Source of the DNA: Odiellus spinosus
Lineage: Eukaryota > Arthropoda > Arachnida > Opiliones > Phalangiidae
Length of the DNA: 64,000 nucleotides
Reading direction: 5' to 3'
Assembly (NCBI GenBank): GCA_963920705.1
Contig: OY987240.1
Span: 3,354,501 to 3,418,500 of the forward strand
How positions within the stretch are numbered: position 1 is the first letter of the stretch; every line of letters begins with the position of its first letter. This document shows, one piece after another, positions 42,306 to 57,000 of this stretch. Both the position numbers and the translations under genes were made by a program. The notes beneath the pieces were generated by a model. It did not search any database and was not told the DNA's origin. It was given only the letters and a program-made list of their open reading frames with translations.

Positions 42306-45300
42306 TTCGAAAAACATCATTCGAAAAACATCATTCGAAAAACATCTTTCGAAAAACATCAATCGAAAAACATCATTCGAAAAACATCATTCGAAAAACT
42401 TGATTCGAAAAACATCATTCGAAAAACATCAATCGAAAAACATCAATCGAAAAACTTGATTCGAAAAACTTGATTCGAAAAACATGATTCGAAAAACATC
42501 ATTCGAAAAACATGATTCGAAAAACATCATTCGAAAAACATCATTCGAAAAACATCATTCGAAAAACATTCGAAAAACATCATTCGAAAAACATCATTCG
42601 AAAAACATCATTCTAAAAATATCATTCGAAAAACATCATTCGAAAAACACCATTCGAAATACATCATTCGAAAAACATCATTCGAAAAGCATCATTCGAG
42701 AAACATCATTCGAAAAACATCATTCGAAAAACATCATTCGAAAAACATCATTCGAAAAACATCATTCGAAAAACATCAATCGAAAAACTTGATTCGAAAA
42801 ACATCATTCGAAAAACATCATTCGAAAAACATCATTCGAAAAACATCATTCGAAAAACATCATTCGAAAAACATCATTCGAAAAACATCATTCGAAAAAC
42901 ATCATTCGAAAAACATCATTCGAAAAACATCATTCGAAAAACATCAATCGAAAAACATCAATCGAAAAACATCAATCGAAAAACTTGATTCGAAAAACTT
43001 GATTCGAAAAACATCATTCGAAAAACATCATTCGAAAAACATGATTCGAAAAACATCATTCGAAAAACATCATTCGAAAAACATCATTAAAAACATCATT
43101 CGAAAAACATCATTCGAAAATCATCATTCGAAAAACATCATTCTAAAAACGTCATTCGAAAAACATCATTCGAAAAACATGATTCGAAAAACATCCCTCG
43201 AAAAACATCATTCGAAAAACATCATTCGAAAAACATGATTCGAAAAACATCATTCGAAAAACATCAATCGAAAAACATCATTCGAAAAACATCAATCGAA
43301 AAACTTGATTGGAAAAACTTGATTCGAAAAACATCATTCGAAAAACATCATTCGAAAAACATCAATCGAAAAACTTGATTCGAAAAACATCATTCGAAAA
43401 ACATCATTCGAAAAACATCATTCGAAAAACATCATTCGAAAAACATCATTCGAAAAACTTCATTCGAAAAACATCATTCGAAAAACATCATTCGAAAAAC
43501 ATCATTCGAAAAACATCATTCGAAAAACATCATTCGAAAAACATCATTCGAAAATCATAATTCGAAAAACATCATTCGAAAAACATCATTCGAAAAACAT
43601 CAATCGAAAAACATCAATCGAAAAACATCATTCGAAAAACTTGATTCGAAAAACATCATTCGAAAAACATCATTCGATAAACATCATTCGAAAAACATCA
43701 TTCGAAAAACATCATTCGAAAACCATCATTCGAAAAACATCATTCGAAAAACATCATTCGAAAAACATCATTCGAAAAAATTCATTCTAAAAACATCATT
43801 CGAAAAACATCATTCGAAATACATCATTCGAAAAACATTCGAAAAACATCATTCGAAAAACATCATTCGAAAAACATCATTCGAAAAACTTGATTCGAAA
43901 AACATCATTCGAAAAACATCATTCGAAAAACATCTTTCGAAAAACATCATTCGAAAAACTTGATTCGAAAAACATCATTCGAAAAACATCATTCGAAAAA
44001 ACTCATTCGAAAAACATCATTCGAAAAACATCATTCGAAAAACATCATTCGAAAAACATCATTCGAAAAACATGATTCGAAAAACATCATTCGAAAAACA
44101 TCATTCGAAAAACATCATTCGAAAAAAATCATTCGAAAAACATCATTCGAAAATCATAATTCGAAAAACATCATTCGAAAAACATCATTCGAAAAACATC
44201 AATCGAAAAACATCAATCGAAAAACATCATTCGAAAAACTTGATTCGAAAAACATCATTCGAAAAACATCATTCGAAAAACATGATTCGAAAAACATCAT
44301 TCGAAAAACATCATTCGAAAACCATCATTCGAAAAACATCATTCGAAAAACATCATTCGAAAAAATTCATTCTAAAAACATCATTCGAAAAACATCATTC
44401 GAAATACATCATTCGAAAAACATTCGAAAAACATCATTCGAAAAACATCATTCGAAAAACATCATTCGAAAAACTTGATTCGAAAAACATCATTCGAAAA
44501 ACATCATTCGAAAAACATCTTTCGAAAAACATCAATCGAAAAACATCATTCGATAAACATCATTCGAAAAACTTGATTCGAAAAACATCATTCGAAAAAC
44601 ATCATTCGAAAAACCTCATTCGAAAAACATCATTCGAAAAACATCATTCGAAAAACATCATTCGAAAAACATCATTCGAAAAACATCATTCGAAAAACAT
44701 CATTCGAAAAACATCATTCGAAAAACATCATTCGAAAAACATCAATCGAAAAACATCAATCGAAAAACTTGATTCGAAAAACTTGATTCGAAAAACATGA
44801 TTCGAAAAACATCATTCGAAAAACATGATTCGAAAAACATCATTCGAAAAACATCATTCGAAAAACATCATTCGAAAAACATCATTCGAAAAACATCATT
44901 CGAAAAAATTCATTCTAAAAACATCATTCGAAAAACATCATTCGAAATACATCATTCGAAAAACATTCGAAAAACATCATTCGAAAAACATCATTCGAAA
45001 AACTTGATTCGAAAAACATCATTCGAAAAACATCATTCGAAAAACATCTTTCGAAAAACATCAATCGAAAAACATCATTCGATAAACATCATTCGAAAAA
45101 CTTGATTCGAAAAACATCATTCGAAAAACATCAATCGAAAAACATCAATCGAAAAACTTGATTCGAAAAACTTGATTCGAAAAACATGATTCGAAAAACA
45201 TCATTCGAAAAACATGATTCGAAAAACATCATTCGAAAAACATCATTCGAAAAACATCATTCGAAAAACATTCGAAAAACATCATTCGAAAAACATCATT

Positions 45301-48300
45301 CGAAAAACATCATTCGAAAAATATCATTCGAAAAACATCATTCGAAAAACACCATTCGAAATACATCATTCGAAAAACATCATTCGAAAAGCATCATTCG
45401 AAAAACATCATTCGAAAAACATCATTCGAAAAACATCATTCGAAAAACATCATTCGAAAAACATCAATCGAAAAACTTGATTCGAAAAACATCATTCGAA
45501 AAACATCATTCGAAAAACATCATTCGAAAAACATCATTCGAAAAACATCATTCGAAAAACATCATTCGAAAAACATCATTCGAAAAACATCATTCGAAAA
45601 ACATCAATCGAAAAACATCAATCGAAAAACTTGATTCGAAAAACTTGATTCGAAAAACATCATTCGAAAAACATCATTCGAAAAACATGATTCGAAAAAC
45701 ATCATTCGAAAAACATCATTCGAAAAACATCATTCGAAAAACATCATTAAAAACATCATTCGAAAAACATCATTCGAAAATCATCATTCGAAAAACATCA
45801 TTCTAAAAACGTCATTCGAAAAACATCATTCGAAAAACATGATTCGAAAAACATCCCTCGAAAAACATCATTCGAAAAACATCATTCGAAAAACATGATT
45901 CGAAAAACATCATTCGAAAAACATCAATCGAAAAACATCATTCGAAAAACATCAATCGAAAAACTTGATTGGAAAAACTTGATTCGAAAAACATCATTCG
46001 AAAAACATCATTCGAAAAACATCATTCGAAAAACATCAATCGAAAAACATCAATCGAAAAACATCAATCGAAAAACATCATTCGAAAAACTTGATTCGAA
46101 AAACATCATTCGAAAAACATCATTCGAAAAACATCATTCGAAAACCATCATTCGAAAAACATCATTCGAAAAACATCATTCGAAAAATATCATTCGAAAA
46201 ACATCATTCGAAAAACATCATTCGAAAAACATGATTCGAAAAACATCATTCGAAAAACATCATTCAAAAAACATCATTCGAAAAACATCATTCGAAAAAC
46301 ATCATTCGAAAAACATCAATCGAAAAACTTGATTCGAAAAACATCATTCGAAAAACATCATTCGAAAAACATCATTCGAAAAACATCATTCGAAAAACTT
46401 CATTCGAAAAACATCATTCGAAAAACATCATTCGAAAAACATCATTCGAAAAACATCATTCGAAAAACATCATTCGAAAAACATCACTCGAAAAACATCA
46501 TTCGAAAATCATAATTCGAAAAACATCATTCGAAAAACATCATTCGAAAAACATCAATCGAAAAACATCAATCGAAAAACATCATTCGAAAAACTTGATT
46601 CGAAAAACATCATTCGAAAAACATCATTCGAAAAACATGATTCGAAAAACATCATTCGAAAAACATCATTCGAAAACCATCATTCGAAAAACATCATTCG
46701 AAAAACATCATTCGAAAAACATCATTCGAAAAAATTCATTCTAAAAACATCATTCGAAAAACATCATTCGAAATACATCATTCGAAAAACATTCGAAAAA
46801 CATCATTCGAAAAACATCATTCGAAAAACATCATTCGAAAAACTTGATTCGAAAAACATCATTCGAAAAACATCATTCGAAAAACATCTTTCGAAAAACA
46901 TCAATCGAAAAACATCATTCGATAAACATCATTCGAAAAACTTGATTCGAAAAACATCATTCGAAAAACATCATTCGAAAAACCTCATTCGAAAAACATC
47001 ATTCGAAAAACATCATTCGAAAAACCTCATTCGAAAAACATCATTCGAAAAACATCATTCGAAAAACATCATTCGAAAAACATCATTCGAAAAACATCAA
47101 TCGAAAAACATCAATCGAAAAACTTGATTCGAAAAACTTGATTCGAAAAACATGATTCGAAAAACATCATTCGAAAAACATGATTCGAAAAACATCATTC
47201 GAAAAACATCATTCGAAAAACATCATTCGAAAAACATCATTCGAAAAAATTCATTCTAAAAACATCATTCGAAAAACATCATTCGAAATACATCATTCGA
47301 AAAACATTCGAAAAACATCATTCGAAAAACATCATTCGAAAAACTTGATTCGAAAAACATCATTCGAAAAACATCATTCGAAAAACATCTTTCGAAAAAC
47401 ATCAATCGAAAAACATCATTCGATAAACATCATTCGAAAAACTTGATTCGAAAAACATCATTCGAAAAACATCAATCGAAAAACATCAATCGAAAAACTT
47501 GATTCGAAAAACTTGATTCGAAAAACATGATTCGAAAAACATCATTCGAAAAACATGATTCGAAAAACATCATTCGAAAAACATCATTCGAAAAACATCA
47601 TTCGAAAAACATTCGAAAAACATCATTCGAAAAACATCATTCGAAAAACATCATTCTAAAAATATCATTCGAAAAACACCATTCGAAATACATCATTCGA
47701 AAAACATCATTCGAAAAGCATCATTCGAAAAACATCATTCGAAAAACATCATTCGAAAAACATCATTCGAAAAACATCAATCGAAAAACATCAATCGAAA
47801 AACTTGATTCGAAAAACATCATTCGAAAAACATCATTCGAAAAACATCATTCGAAAAACATCATTCGAAAAACATCATTCGAAAAACATCATTCGAAAAA
47901 CATCATTCGAAAAACATCATTCGAAAAACATCATTCGAAAAACATCAATCGAAAAACATCAATCGAAAAACTTGATTCGAAAAACATCATTCGAAAAACA
48001 TCATTCGAAAAACATCATTCGAAACACATCATTCGAAAAACATCATTCGAAAAACATCATTCGAAAAACATCATTCGAAAAACATCATTCGAAAAACATC
48101 ATTCGAAAAACATCAATCGAAAAACATCAATCGAAAAACTTGATTCGAAAAACTTGATTCGAAAAACATCATTCGAAAAACATCATTCGAAAAACATGAT
48201 TCGAAAAACATCATTCGAAAAACATCATTCGAAAAACATCATTCGAAAAACATCATTAAAAACATCATTCGAAAAACATCATTCGAAAATCATCATTCGA
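40551..48300 (+). repeat. Higher-order repeats of 2,702 then about 2,341-2,369 bp
   Basis: The ATCATAATTC unit at 41451 recurs at 44153, catctttcg at 41814 recurs at 44516, and 42484 recurs at 45186, all at an offset of 2,702. The next step is shorter: 45186 to 47527 is 2,341, and catctttcg at 44516 recurs at 46885 (2,369). The end of the unit (45,806 to 48,315) has an offset of 2,509. An internal repeat of about 585 bp is visible at 41229/41814. Confidence 0.8.
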
Positions 48301-50169
48301 AAAACATCATTCTAAAAACGTCATTCGAAAAACATCATTCGAAAAACATGATTCGAAAAACATCCCTCGAAAAACATCATTCGAAAAACATCATTCGAAA
48401 AACATGATTCGAAAAACATCATTCGAAAAACATCAATCGAAAAACATCATTCGAAAAACATCAATCGAAAAACTTGATTGGAAAAACTTGATTCGAAAAA
48501 CATCATTCGAAAAACATGATTCGAAAAACATCATTCGAAAAACATCATTCGAAAAACATCAATCGAAAAACATCAATCGAAAAACATCATTCGAAAAACA
48601 TCATTCAAAAAACATCATTCGAAAAACATCATTCGAAAAACATCATTCGAAAAACATCAATCGAAAAACTTGATTCGAAAAACATCATTCGAAAAACATC
48701 ATTCGAAAAACATCATTCGAAAAACATCATTCGAAAAACTTCATTCGAAAAACATCATTCGAAAAACATCATTCGAAAAACATGATTCGAAAAACATCAT
48801 TCGAAAAACATCATTCGAAAAACATCAATCGAAAAACATCAATCGAAAAACTTGATTCGAAAAACTTGATTCGAAAAACATGATTCGAAAAACATCATTC
48901 GAAAAACATCATTCGAAAAACATCATTCGAAAAACATCATTCGAAAAACATCATTCGAAAAACATTATTAGAAAAACATCATTCGAAAAACATCATTCAA
49001 AAAACATCATTCGAAAAACATCATTCGAAAAACATCATTCAAAAAACATCAATCGAAAAACTTGATTCGAAAAACATCATTCGAAAAACATCATTCGAAA
49101 AACATCATTCGAAAAACCTCATTCGAAAAACATCATTCGAAAAACATCATTCGAAAAACATCATTCGAAAAACATCATTCGAAAAACATCATTCGAAAAA
49201 CATGATTCGAAAAACATCATTCGAAAAACATCAATCGAAGAACCTCATTCGAAAAACATGATTCGAAAAACATCATTCGAAAAACATCATTCGAAAAACA
49301 TCATTCGAAAAACATTTTTCGAAAAACATCATTCGAAAAACATCATTCGAAAAACATCATTCGAAAAACATCATTCGAAAAACATTATAAGAAAAACATA
49401 ATTCGAAAAACATCATTCGAAAAACATCATTCGAAAAACATCATTCGAAAAACATCATTCGAAAAACATCAATCGAAAAACATCATTCGAAAAACATCAA
49501 TCGAAAAACATCATTCGAGAAACATCATTCGAAAAACATCATTCGAAAAACATCATTCGAAAAACATCATTCGAAAAACATCATTCGAAAAACATCATTC
49601 GAAAAACATCATTCGAAAAACATCATTCGAAAAACATCAATCGAAAAACATCAATCGAAAAACTTGATTCGAAAAACATGATTCGAAAAACATCATTCGA
49701 AAAACATGATTCGAAAAACATCATTCGAAAAACATCATTCGAAAAACATCATTCGAAAAACATCATTCGAAAAACATCATTCGAAAAACATCATTCGAAA
49801 AACATCATTCGAAAAAATTCATTCTAAAAACATCATTCGAAATACATCATTCGAAAAACATTCGAAAAACATCATTCGAAAAACATCATTCGAAAAACTT
49901 GATTCGAAAAACATCATTCGAAAAACATCATTCGAAAAACATCTTTCGAAAAACATCAATCGAAAAACATCATTCGATAAACATCATTCGAAAAACTTGA
50001 TTCGAAAAACATCATTCGAAAAACATCAATCTAAAAACATCAATCGAAAAACTTGATTCGAAAAACTTGATTCGAAAAACATGATTCGAAAAACATCATT
50101 CGAAAAACATGATTCGAAAAACATCATTCGAAAAACATTCGAAAAACATCATTCGAAAAACATCATTCG
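48301..50169 (+). repeat. Higher-order repeat of 1,870 bp, copy 1
   Basis: TCTAAAAACG at 48311 recurs at 50181, cattttt at 49313 recurs at 51183, and the cattataag unit near 49384 recurs at 51254, all at an offset of 1,870. One short stretch near 49,201 is a monomer out (1,856), and the tail drifts to 1,842. Confidence 0.84.
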
Positions 50170-51970
50170 AAAAACATCATTCTAAAAACGTCATTCGAAA
50201 AACATCATTCGAAAAACATGATTCGAAAAACATCCCTCGAAAAACATCATTCGAAAAACATCATTCGAAAAACATGATTCGAAAAACATCATTCGAAAAA
50301 CATCAATCGAAAAACATCATTCGAAAAACATCAATCGAAAAACTTGATTGGAAAAACTTGATTCGAAAAACATCATTCGAAAAACATGATTCGAAAAACA
50401 TCATTCGAAAAACATCATTCGAAAAACATCAATCGAAAAACACCAATCGAAAAACATCATTCGAAAAACATCATTCAAAAAACATCATTCGAAAAACATC
50501 ATTCGAAAAACATCATTCGAAAAACATCAATCGAAAAACTTGATTCGAAAAACATCATTCGAAAAACATCATTCGAAAAACATCATTCGAAAAACATCAT
50601 TCGAAAAACTTCATTCGAAAAACATCATTCGAAAAACATCATTCGAAAAACATGATTCGAAAAACATCATTCGAAAAACATCATTCGAAAAACATCAATC
50701 GAAAAACATCAATCGAAAAACTTGATTCGAAAAACTTGATTCGAAAAACATGATTCGAAAAACATCATTCGAAAAACATCATTCGAAAAACATCATTCGA
50801 AAAACATCATTCGAAAAACATCATTCGAAAAACATTATTAGAAAAACATCATTCGAAAAACATCATTCAAAAAACATCATTCGAAAAACATCATTCGAAA
50901 AACATCATTCAAAAAACATCAATCGAAAAACTTGATTCGAAAAACATCATTCGAAAAACATCATTCGAAAAACATCATTCGAAAAACCTCATTCGAAAAA
51001 CATCATTCGAAAAACATCATTCGAAAAACATCATTCGAAAAACATCATTCGAAAAACATGATTCGAAAAACATCATTCGAAAAACATCAATCGAAAAACC
51101 TCATTCGAAAAACATGATTCGAAAAACATCATTCGAAAAACATCATTCGAAAAACATCATTCGAAAAACATCATTCGAAAAACATTTTTCGAAAAATATC
51201 ATTCGAAAAACATCATTCGAAAAACATCATTCGAAAAACATCATTCGAAAAACATTATAAGAAAAACATAATTCGAAAAACATCATTCGAAAAATATCAT
51301 TCGAAAAACATCATTCGAAAAACATCAATCGAAAAACATCATTCGAAAAACATCATTCGAAAAACATCATTCGAAAAACATCATTCGAAAAACATCATTC
51401 GAAAAACATCATTCGAAAAACATCATTCGAAAAACATCATTCGAAAAACATCATTCGAAAAACATCATTCGAAAAACATCATTCGAAAAACATCATTCGA
51501 AAAACATCAATCGAAAAACATCAATCGAAAAACTTGATTCGAAAAACTTGATTCGAAAAACATGATTCGAAAAACATCATTCGAAAAACATGATTCGAAA
51601 AACATCATTCGAAAAACATCATTCGAAAAACATCATTCGAAAAACATCATTCGAAAAAATTCATTCTAAAAACATCATTCGAAATACATCATTCGAAAAA
51701 CATTCGAAAAACATCATTCGAAAAACATCATTCGAAAAACTTGATTCGAAAAACATCATTCGAAAAACATCATTCGAAAAACATCTTTCGAAAAACATCA
51801 ATCGAAAAACATCATTCGATAAACATCATTCGAAAAACTTGATTCGAAAAACATCATTCGAAAAACATCAATCTAAAAACATCAATCGAAAAACTTGATT
51901 CGAAAAACTTGATTCGAAAAACATGATTCGAAAAACATCATTCGAAAAACATGATTCGAAAAACATCATT
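50170..51970 (+). repeat. Higher-order repeat of 1,870 bp, copy 2
   Basis: This repeats 48,301-50,130. Private changes include caCcaatcg near 50,442 and aaaTatc near 51,197. Unlike the neighbouring units on both sides, neither 1,870-bp copy carries the 12-bp cattaaaaac monomer, whose next occurrence is at 52510. Confidence 0.82.
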
Positions 51971-54095
51971 CGAAAAACATCATTCGAAAAACATCATTCG
52001 AAAAACATTCGAAAAACATCATTCGAAAAACATCATTCGAAAAACATCATTCGAAAAACATCATTCTAAAAATATCATTCGAAAAACATCATTCGAAAAA
52101 AACCATTCGAAATACATCATTCGAAAAACATCATTCGAAAAGCATCATTCGAAAAACATCATTCGAAAAACATCATTCGAAAAACATCATTCGAAAAACA
52201 TCATTCGAAAAACATCAATCGAAAAACTTGATTCGAAAAACATCATTCGAAAAACATCATTCGAAAAACATCATTCGAAAAACATCATTCGAAAAACATC
52301 ATTCGAAAAACATCATTCGAAAAACATCATTCGAAAAACATCATTCGAAAAACATCATTCGAAAAACATCAATCGAAAAACATCAATCGAAAAACTTGAT
52401 TCGAAAAACTTGATTCGAAAAACATCATTCGAAAAACATCATTCGAAAAACATGATTCGAAAAACATCATTCGAAAAACATCATTCGAAAAACATCATTC
52501 GAAAAACATCATTAAAAACATCATTCGAAAAACTTCATTCGAAAATCATCATTCGAAAAACATCATTCTAAAAACGTCATTCGAAAAACATCATTCGAAA
52601 AACATGATTCGAAAAACATCCCTCGAAAAACATCATTCGAAAAACATCATTCGAAAAACATCATTCGAAAAACATCATTCGAAAAACATCAATCGAAAAA
52701 CATCATTCGAAAAACATCAATCGAAAAACTTGATTGGAAAAACTTGATTCGAAAAACATCATTCGAAAAACATGATTCGAAAAACATCATTCGAAAAACA
52801 TCATTCGAAAAACATCAATCGAAAAACATCAATCGAAAAACATCAATCGAAAAACATCATTCGAAAAACATCATTCAAAAAACATCATTCGAAAAACATC
52901 ATTCGTAAAACATCATTCGAAAAACATCAATCGAAAAACTTGATTCGAAAAACATGATTCGAAAAACATCATTCGAAAAACATCATTCGAAAAACATCAT
53001 TCGAAAAACATCATTCGAAAAACATCATTCGAAAAACATCATTCGAAAAACATTATTAGAAAAACATCATTCGAAAAACATCATTCAAAAAACATCATTC
53101 GAAAAACATCATTCGAAAAACATCATTCAAAAAACATCAATCGAAAAACTTGATTCGAAAAACATCATTCGAAAAACATCATTCGAAAAACATCATTCGA
53201 AAAACATCATTCGAAAAACCTCATTCGAAATACATCATTCGAAAAACATCATTCGAAAAACATCAATCGAAAAACTTGATTCGAAAAACATGATTCGAAA
53301 AACATCATTCGAAAAACATCATTCGAAAAACATCATTCGAAAAACATCATTCGAAAAACATTATTAGAAAAACATCATTCGAAAAACATCATTCAAAAAA
53401 CATCATTCGAAAAACATCATTCGAAAAACATCATTCAAAAAACATCAATCGAAAAACTTGATTCGAAAAACATCATTCGAAAAACATCATTCGAAAAACA
53501 TCATTCGAAAAACATCATTCGAAAAACCTCATTCGAAATACATCATTCGAAAAACATCATTCGAAAAACATCATTCGAAAAACATCATTCGAAAAACATG
53601 ATTCGAAAAACATCATTCGAAAAACATCAATCGAAAAACCTCATTCGAAAAACATGATTCGAAAAACATCATTCGAAAAACATCATTCGAAAAACATCAT
53701 TCGAAAAACATCATTCGAAAAACATCATTCGAAAAACATCATTCGAAAAACATTTTTCGAAAAACATCATTCGAAAAACATCATTCGAAAAACATCATTC
53801 GAAAAACATCATTCGAAAAACATTATAAGAAAAACATAATTCGAAAAACATCATTCGAAAAACATCATTCGAAAAACATCATTCGAAAAACATCAATCGA
53901 AAAACATCATTCGAAAAACATCATTCGAAAAACATCATTCGAAAAACATCATTCGAAAAACATCATTCGAAAAACATCATTCGAAAAACATCATTCGAAA
54001 AACATCATTCGAAAAACATACATCGAAAAACATCAATCGAAAAACTTGATTCGAAAAACTTGATTCGAAAAACATGATTCGAAAAACATCATTCG
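50860..54095 (+). repeat. Higher-order repeat of about 3.2 kb, copy 1
   Basis: The sequence recurs at offsets of 3,240 (50932 to 54172), 3,198 (51590 to 54788) and 3,212 (52571 to 55783; 52772 to 55984). After about 53,360 the offset drops to 2,904, because this copy carries an extra internal 308-bp repeat. The unit overlaps copy 2 of the 1,870-bp repeat, so the two periodicities are nested. Confidence 0.84.
53000..53660 (+). repeat. Local 308-bp tandem duplication within one HOR copy
   Basis: The TTATTAGA unit at 53053 recurs at 53361, 308 bases (22 monomers) later, with matching flanking monomers. The sister unit has a single equivalent at 56265, which lies 3,212 from the first and 2,904 from the second. 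The duplication therefore arose in, or was lost from, only one of the two copies. Confidence 0.86.
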
Positions 54096-57000
54096 AAAAA
54101 CATCATTCAAAAAACATCATTCGAAAAACATCATTCGAAAAACATCATTCAAAAAACATCAATCGAAAAACTTGATTCGAAAAACATCATTCGAAAAACA
54201 TCATTCGAAAAACATCATTCGAAAAACCTCATTCGAAAAACATCATTCGAAAAACATCATTCGAAAAACATCATTCGAAAAACATCATTCGAAAAACATG
54301 ATTCGAAAAACATCATTCGAAAAACATCAATCGAAAAACCTCATTCGAAAAACATGATTCGAAAAACATCATTCGAAAAACATCATTCGAAAAACATCAT
54401 TCGAAAAACATCATTCGAAAAACATTTTTCGAAAAATATCATTCGAAAAACATCATTCGAAAAACATCATTCGAAAAACATCATTCGAAAAACATTATAA
54501 GAAAAACATAATTCGAAAAACATCATTCGAAAAATATCATTCGAAAAACATCATTCGAAAAACATCAATCGAAAAACATCATTCGAAAAACATCATTCGA
54601 AAAACATCATTCGAAAAACATCATTCGAAAAACATCATTCGAAAAACATCATTCGAAAAACATCATTCGAAAAACATCATTCGAAAAACATCATTCGAAA
54701 AACATCAATCGAAAAACATCAATCGAAAAACTTGATTCGAAAAACTTGATTCGAAAAACATGATTCGAAAAACATCATTCGAAAAACATGATTCGAAAAA
54801 CATCATTCGAAAAACATCATTCGAAAAACATCATTCGAAAAACATCATTCGAAAAAATTCATTCTAAAAACATCATTCGAAATACATCATTCGAAAAACA
54901 TTCGAAAAACATCATTCGAAAAACATCATTCGAAAAACTTGATTCGAAAAACATCATTCGAAAAACATCATTCGAAAAACATCTTTCGAAAAACATCAAT
55001 CGAAAAACATCATTCGATAAACATCATTCGAAAAACTTGATTCGAAAAACATCATTCGAAAAACATCAATCTAAAAACATCAATCGAAAAACTTGATTCG
55101 AAAAACTTGATTCGAAAAACATGATTCGAAAAACATCATTCGAAAAACATGATTCGAAAAACATCATTCGAAAAACATCATTCGAAAAACATCATTCGAA
55201 AAACATCATTCGAAAAACATTCGAAAAACATCATTCGAAAAACATCATTCGAAAAACATCATTCGAAAAACATCATTCTAAAAATATCATTCGAAAAACA
55301 TCATTCGAAAAAAACCATTCGAAATACATCATTCGAAAAACATCATTCGAAAAGCATCATTCGAAAAACATCATTCGAAAAACATCATTCGAAAAACATC
55401 ATTCGAAAAACATCATTCGAAAAACATCAATCGAAAAACTTGATTCGAAAAACATCATTCGAAAAACATCATTCGAAAAACATCATTCGAAAAACATCAT
55501 TCGAAAAACATCATTCGAAAAACATCATTCGAAAAACATCATTCGAAAAACATCATTCGAAAAACATCATTCGAAAAACATCAATCGAAAAACATCAATC
55601 GAAAAACTTGATTCGAAAAACTTGATTCGAAAAACATCATTCGAAAAACATCATTCGAAAAACATGATTCGAAAAACATCATTCGAAAAACATCATTCGA
55701 AAAACATCATTCGAAAAACATCATTAAAAACATCATTCGAAAAACTTCATTCGAAAATCATCATTCGAAAAACATCATTCTAAAAACGTCATTCGAAAAA
55801 CATCATTCGAAAAACATGATTCGAAAAACATCCCTCGAAAAACATCATTCGAAAAACATCATTCGAAAAACATCATTCGAAAAACATCATTCGAAAAACA
55901 TCAATCGAAAAACATCATTCGAAAAACATCAATCGAAAAACTTGATTGGAAAAACTTGATTCGAAAAACATCATTCGAAAAACATGATTCGAAAAACATC
56001 ATTCGAAAAACATCATTCGAAAAACATCAATCGAAAAACATCAATCGAAAAACATCAATCGAAAAACATCATTCGAAAAACATCATTCAAAAAACATCAT
56101 TCGAAAAACATCATTCGTAAAACATCATTCGAAAAACATCAATCGAAAAACTTGATTCGAAAAACATGATTCGAAAAACATCATTCGAAAAACATCATTC
56201 GAAAAACATCATTCGAAAAACATCATTCGAAAAACATCATTCGAAAAACATCATTCGAAAAACATTATTAGAAAAACATCATTCGAAAAACATCATTCAA
56301 AAAACATCATTCGAAAAACATCATTCGAAAAACATCATTCAAAAAACATCAATCGAAAAACTTGATTCGAAAAACATCATTCGAAAAACATCATTCGAAA
56401 AACATCATTCGAAAAACATCATTCGAAAAACCTCATTCGAAATACATCATTCGAAAAACATCATTCGAAAAACATCATTCGAAAAACATCATTCGAAAAA
56501 CATGATTCGAAAAACATCATTCGAAAAACATCAATCGAAAAACCTCATTCGAAAAACATGATTCGAAAAACATCATTCGAAAAACATCATTCGAAAAACA
56601 TCATTCGAAAAACATCATTCGAAAAACATCATTCGAAAAACATCATTCGAAAAACATTTTTCGAAAAACATCATTCGAAAAACATCATTCGAAAAACATC
56701 ATTCGAAAAACATCATTCGAAAAACATTATAAGAAAAACATAATTCGAAAAACATCATTCGAAAAACATCATTCGAAAAACATCATTCGAAAAACATCAA
56801 TCGAAAAACATCATTCGAAAAACATCATTCGAAAAACATCATTCGAAAAACATCATTCGAAAAACATCATTCGAAAAACATCATTCGAAAAACATCATTC
56901 GAAAAACATCATTCGAAAAACATACATCGAAAAACATCAATCGAAAAACTTGATTCGAAAAACTTGATTCGAAAAACATGATTCGAAAAACATCATTCGA
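54096..57000 (+). repeat. Higher-order repeat of about 3.2 kb, copy 2
   Basis: This copy of 50,860-54,095 lacks one 308-bp internal unit and so is about 2.9 kb long. The 12-bp cattaaaaac monomer lies at 55722, matching 52510. The catacatcg unit near 56,921 matches that near 54,017. The match ends near 57,000, where the 812-bp family starts. Confidence 0.84.

Larger units (their letters stand above)
43085..55733 (+). repeat. Diagnostic 12-bp monomer lacking the CpG (cattaaaaac), five copies
   Basis: The CG is missing, giving ATTAAAAACATC, at about 43085, 45745, 48254, 52510 and 55722. Spacings are 2660, 2509, 4256 and 3212. The long third gap suggests that the copy expected in the 1,870-bp region was replaced. 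It is seen only in this third of the window. Confidence 0.85.
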
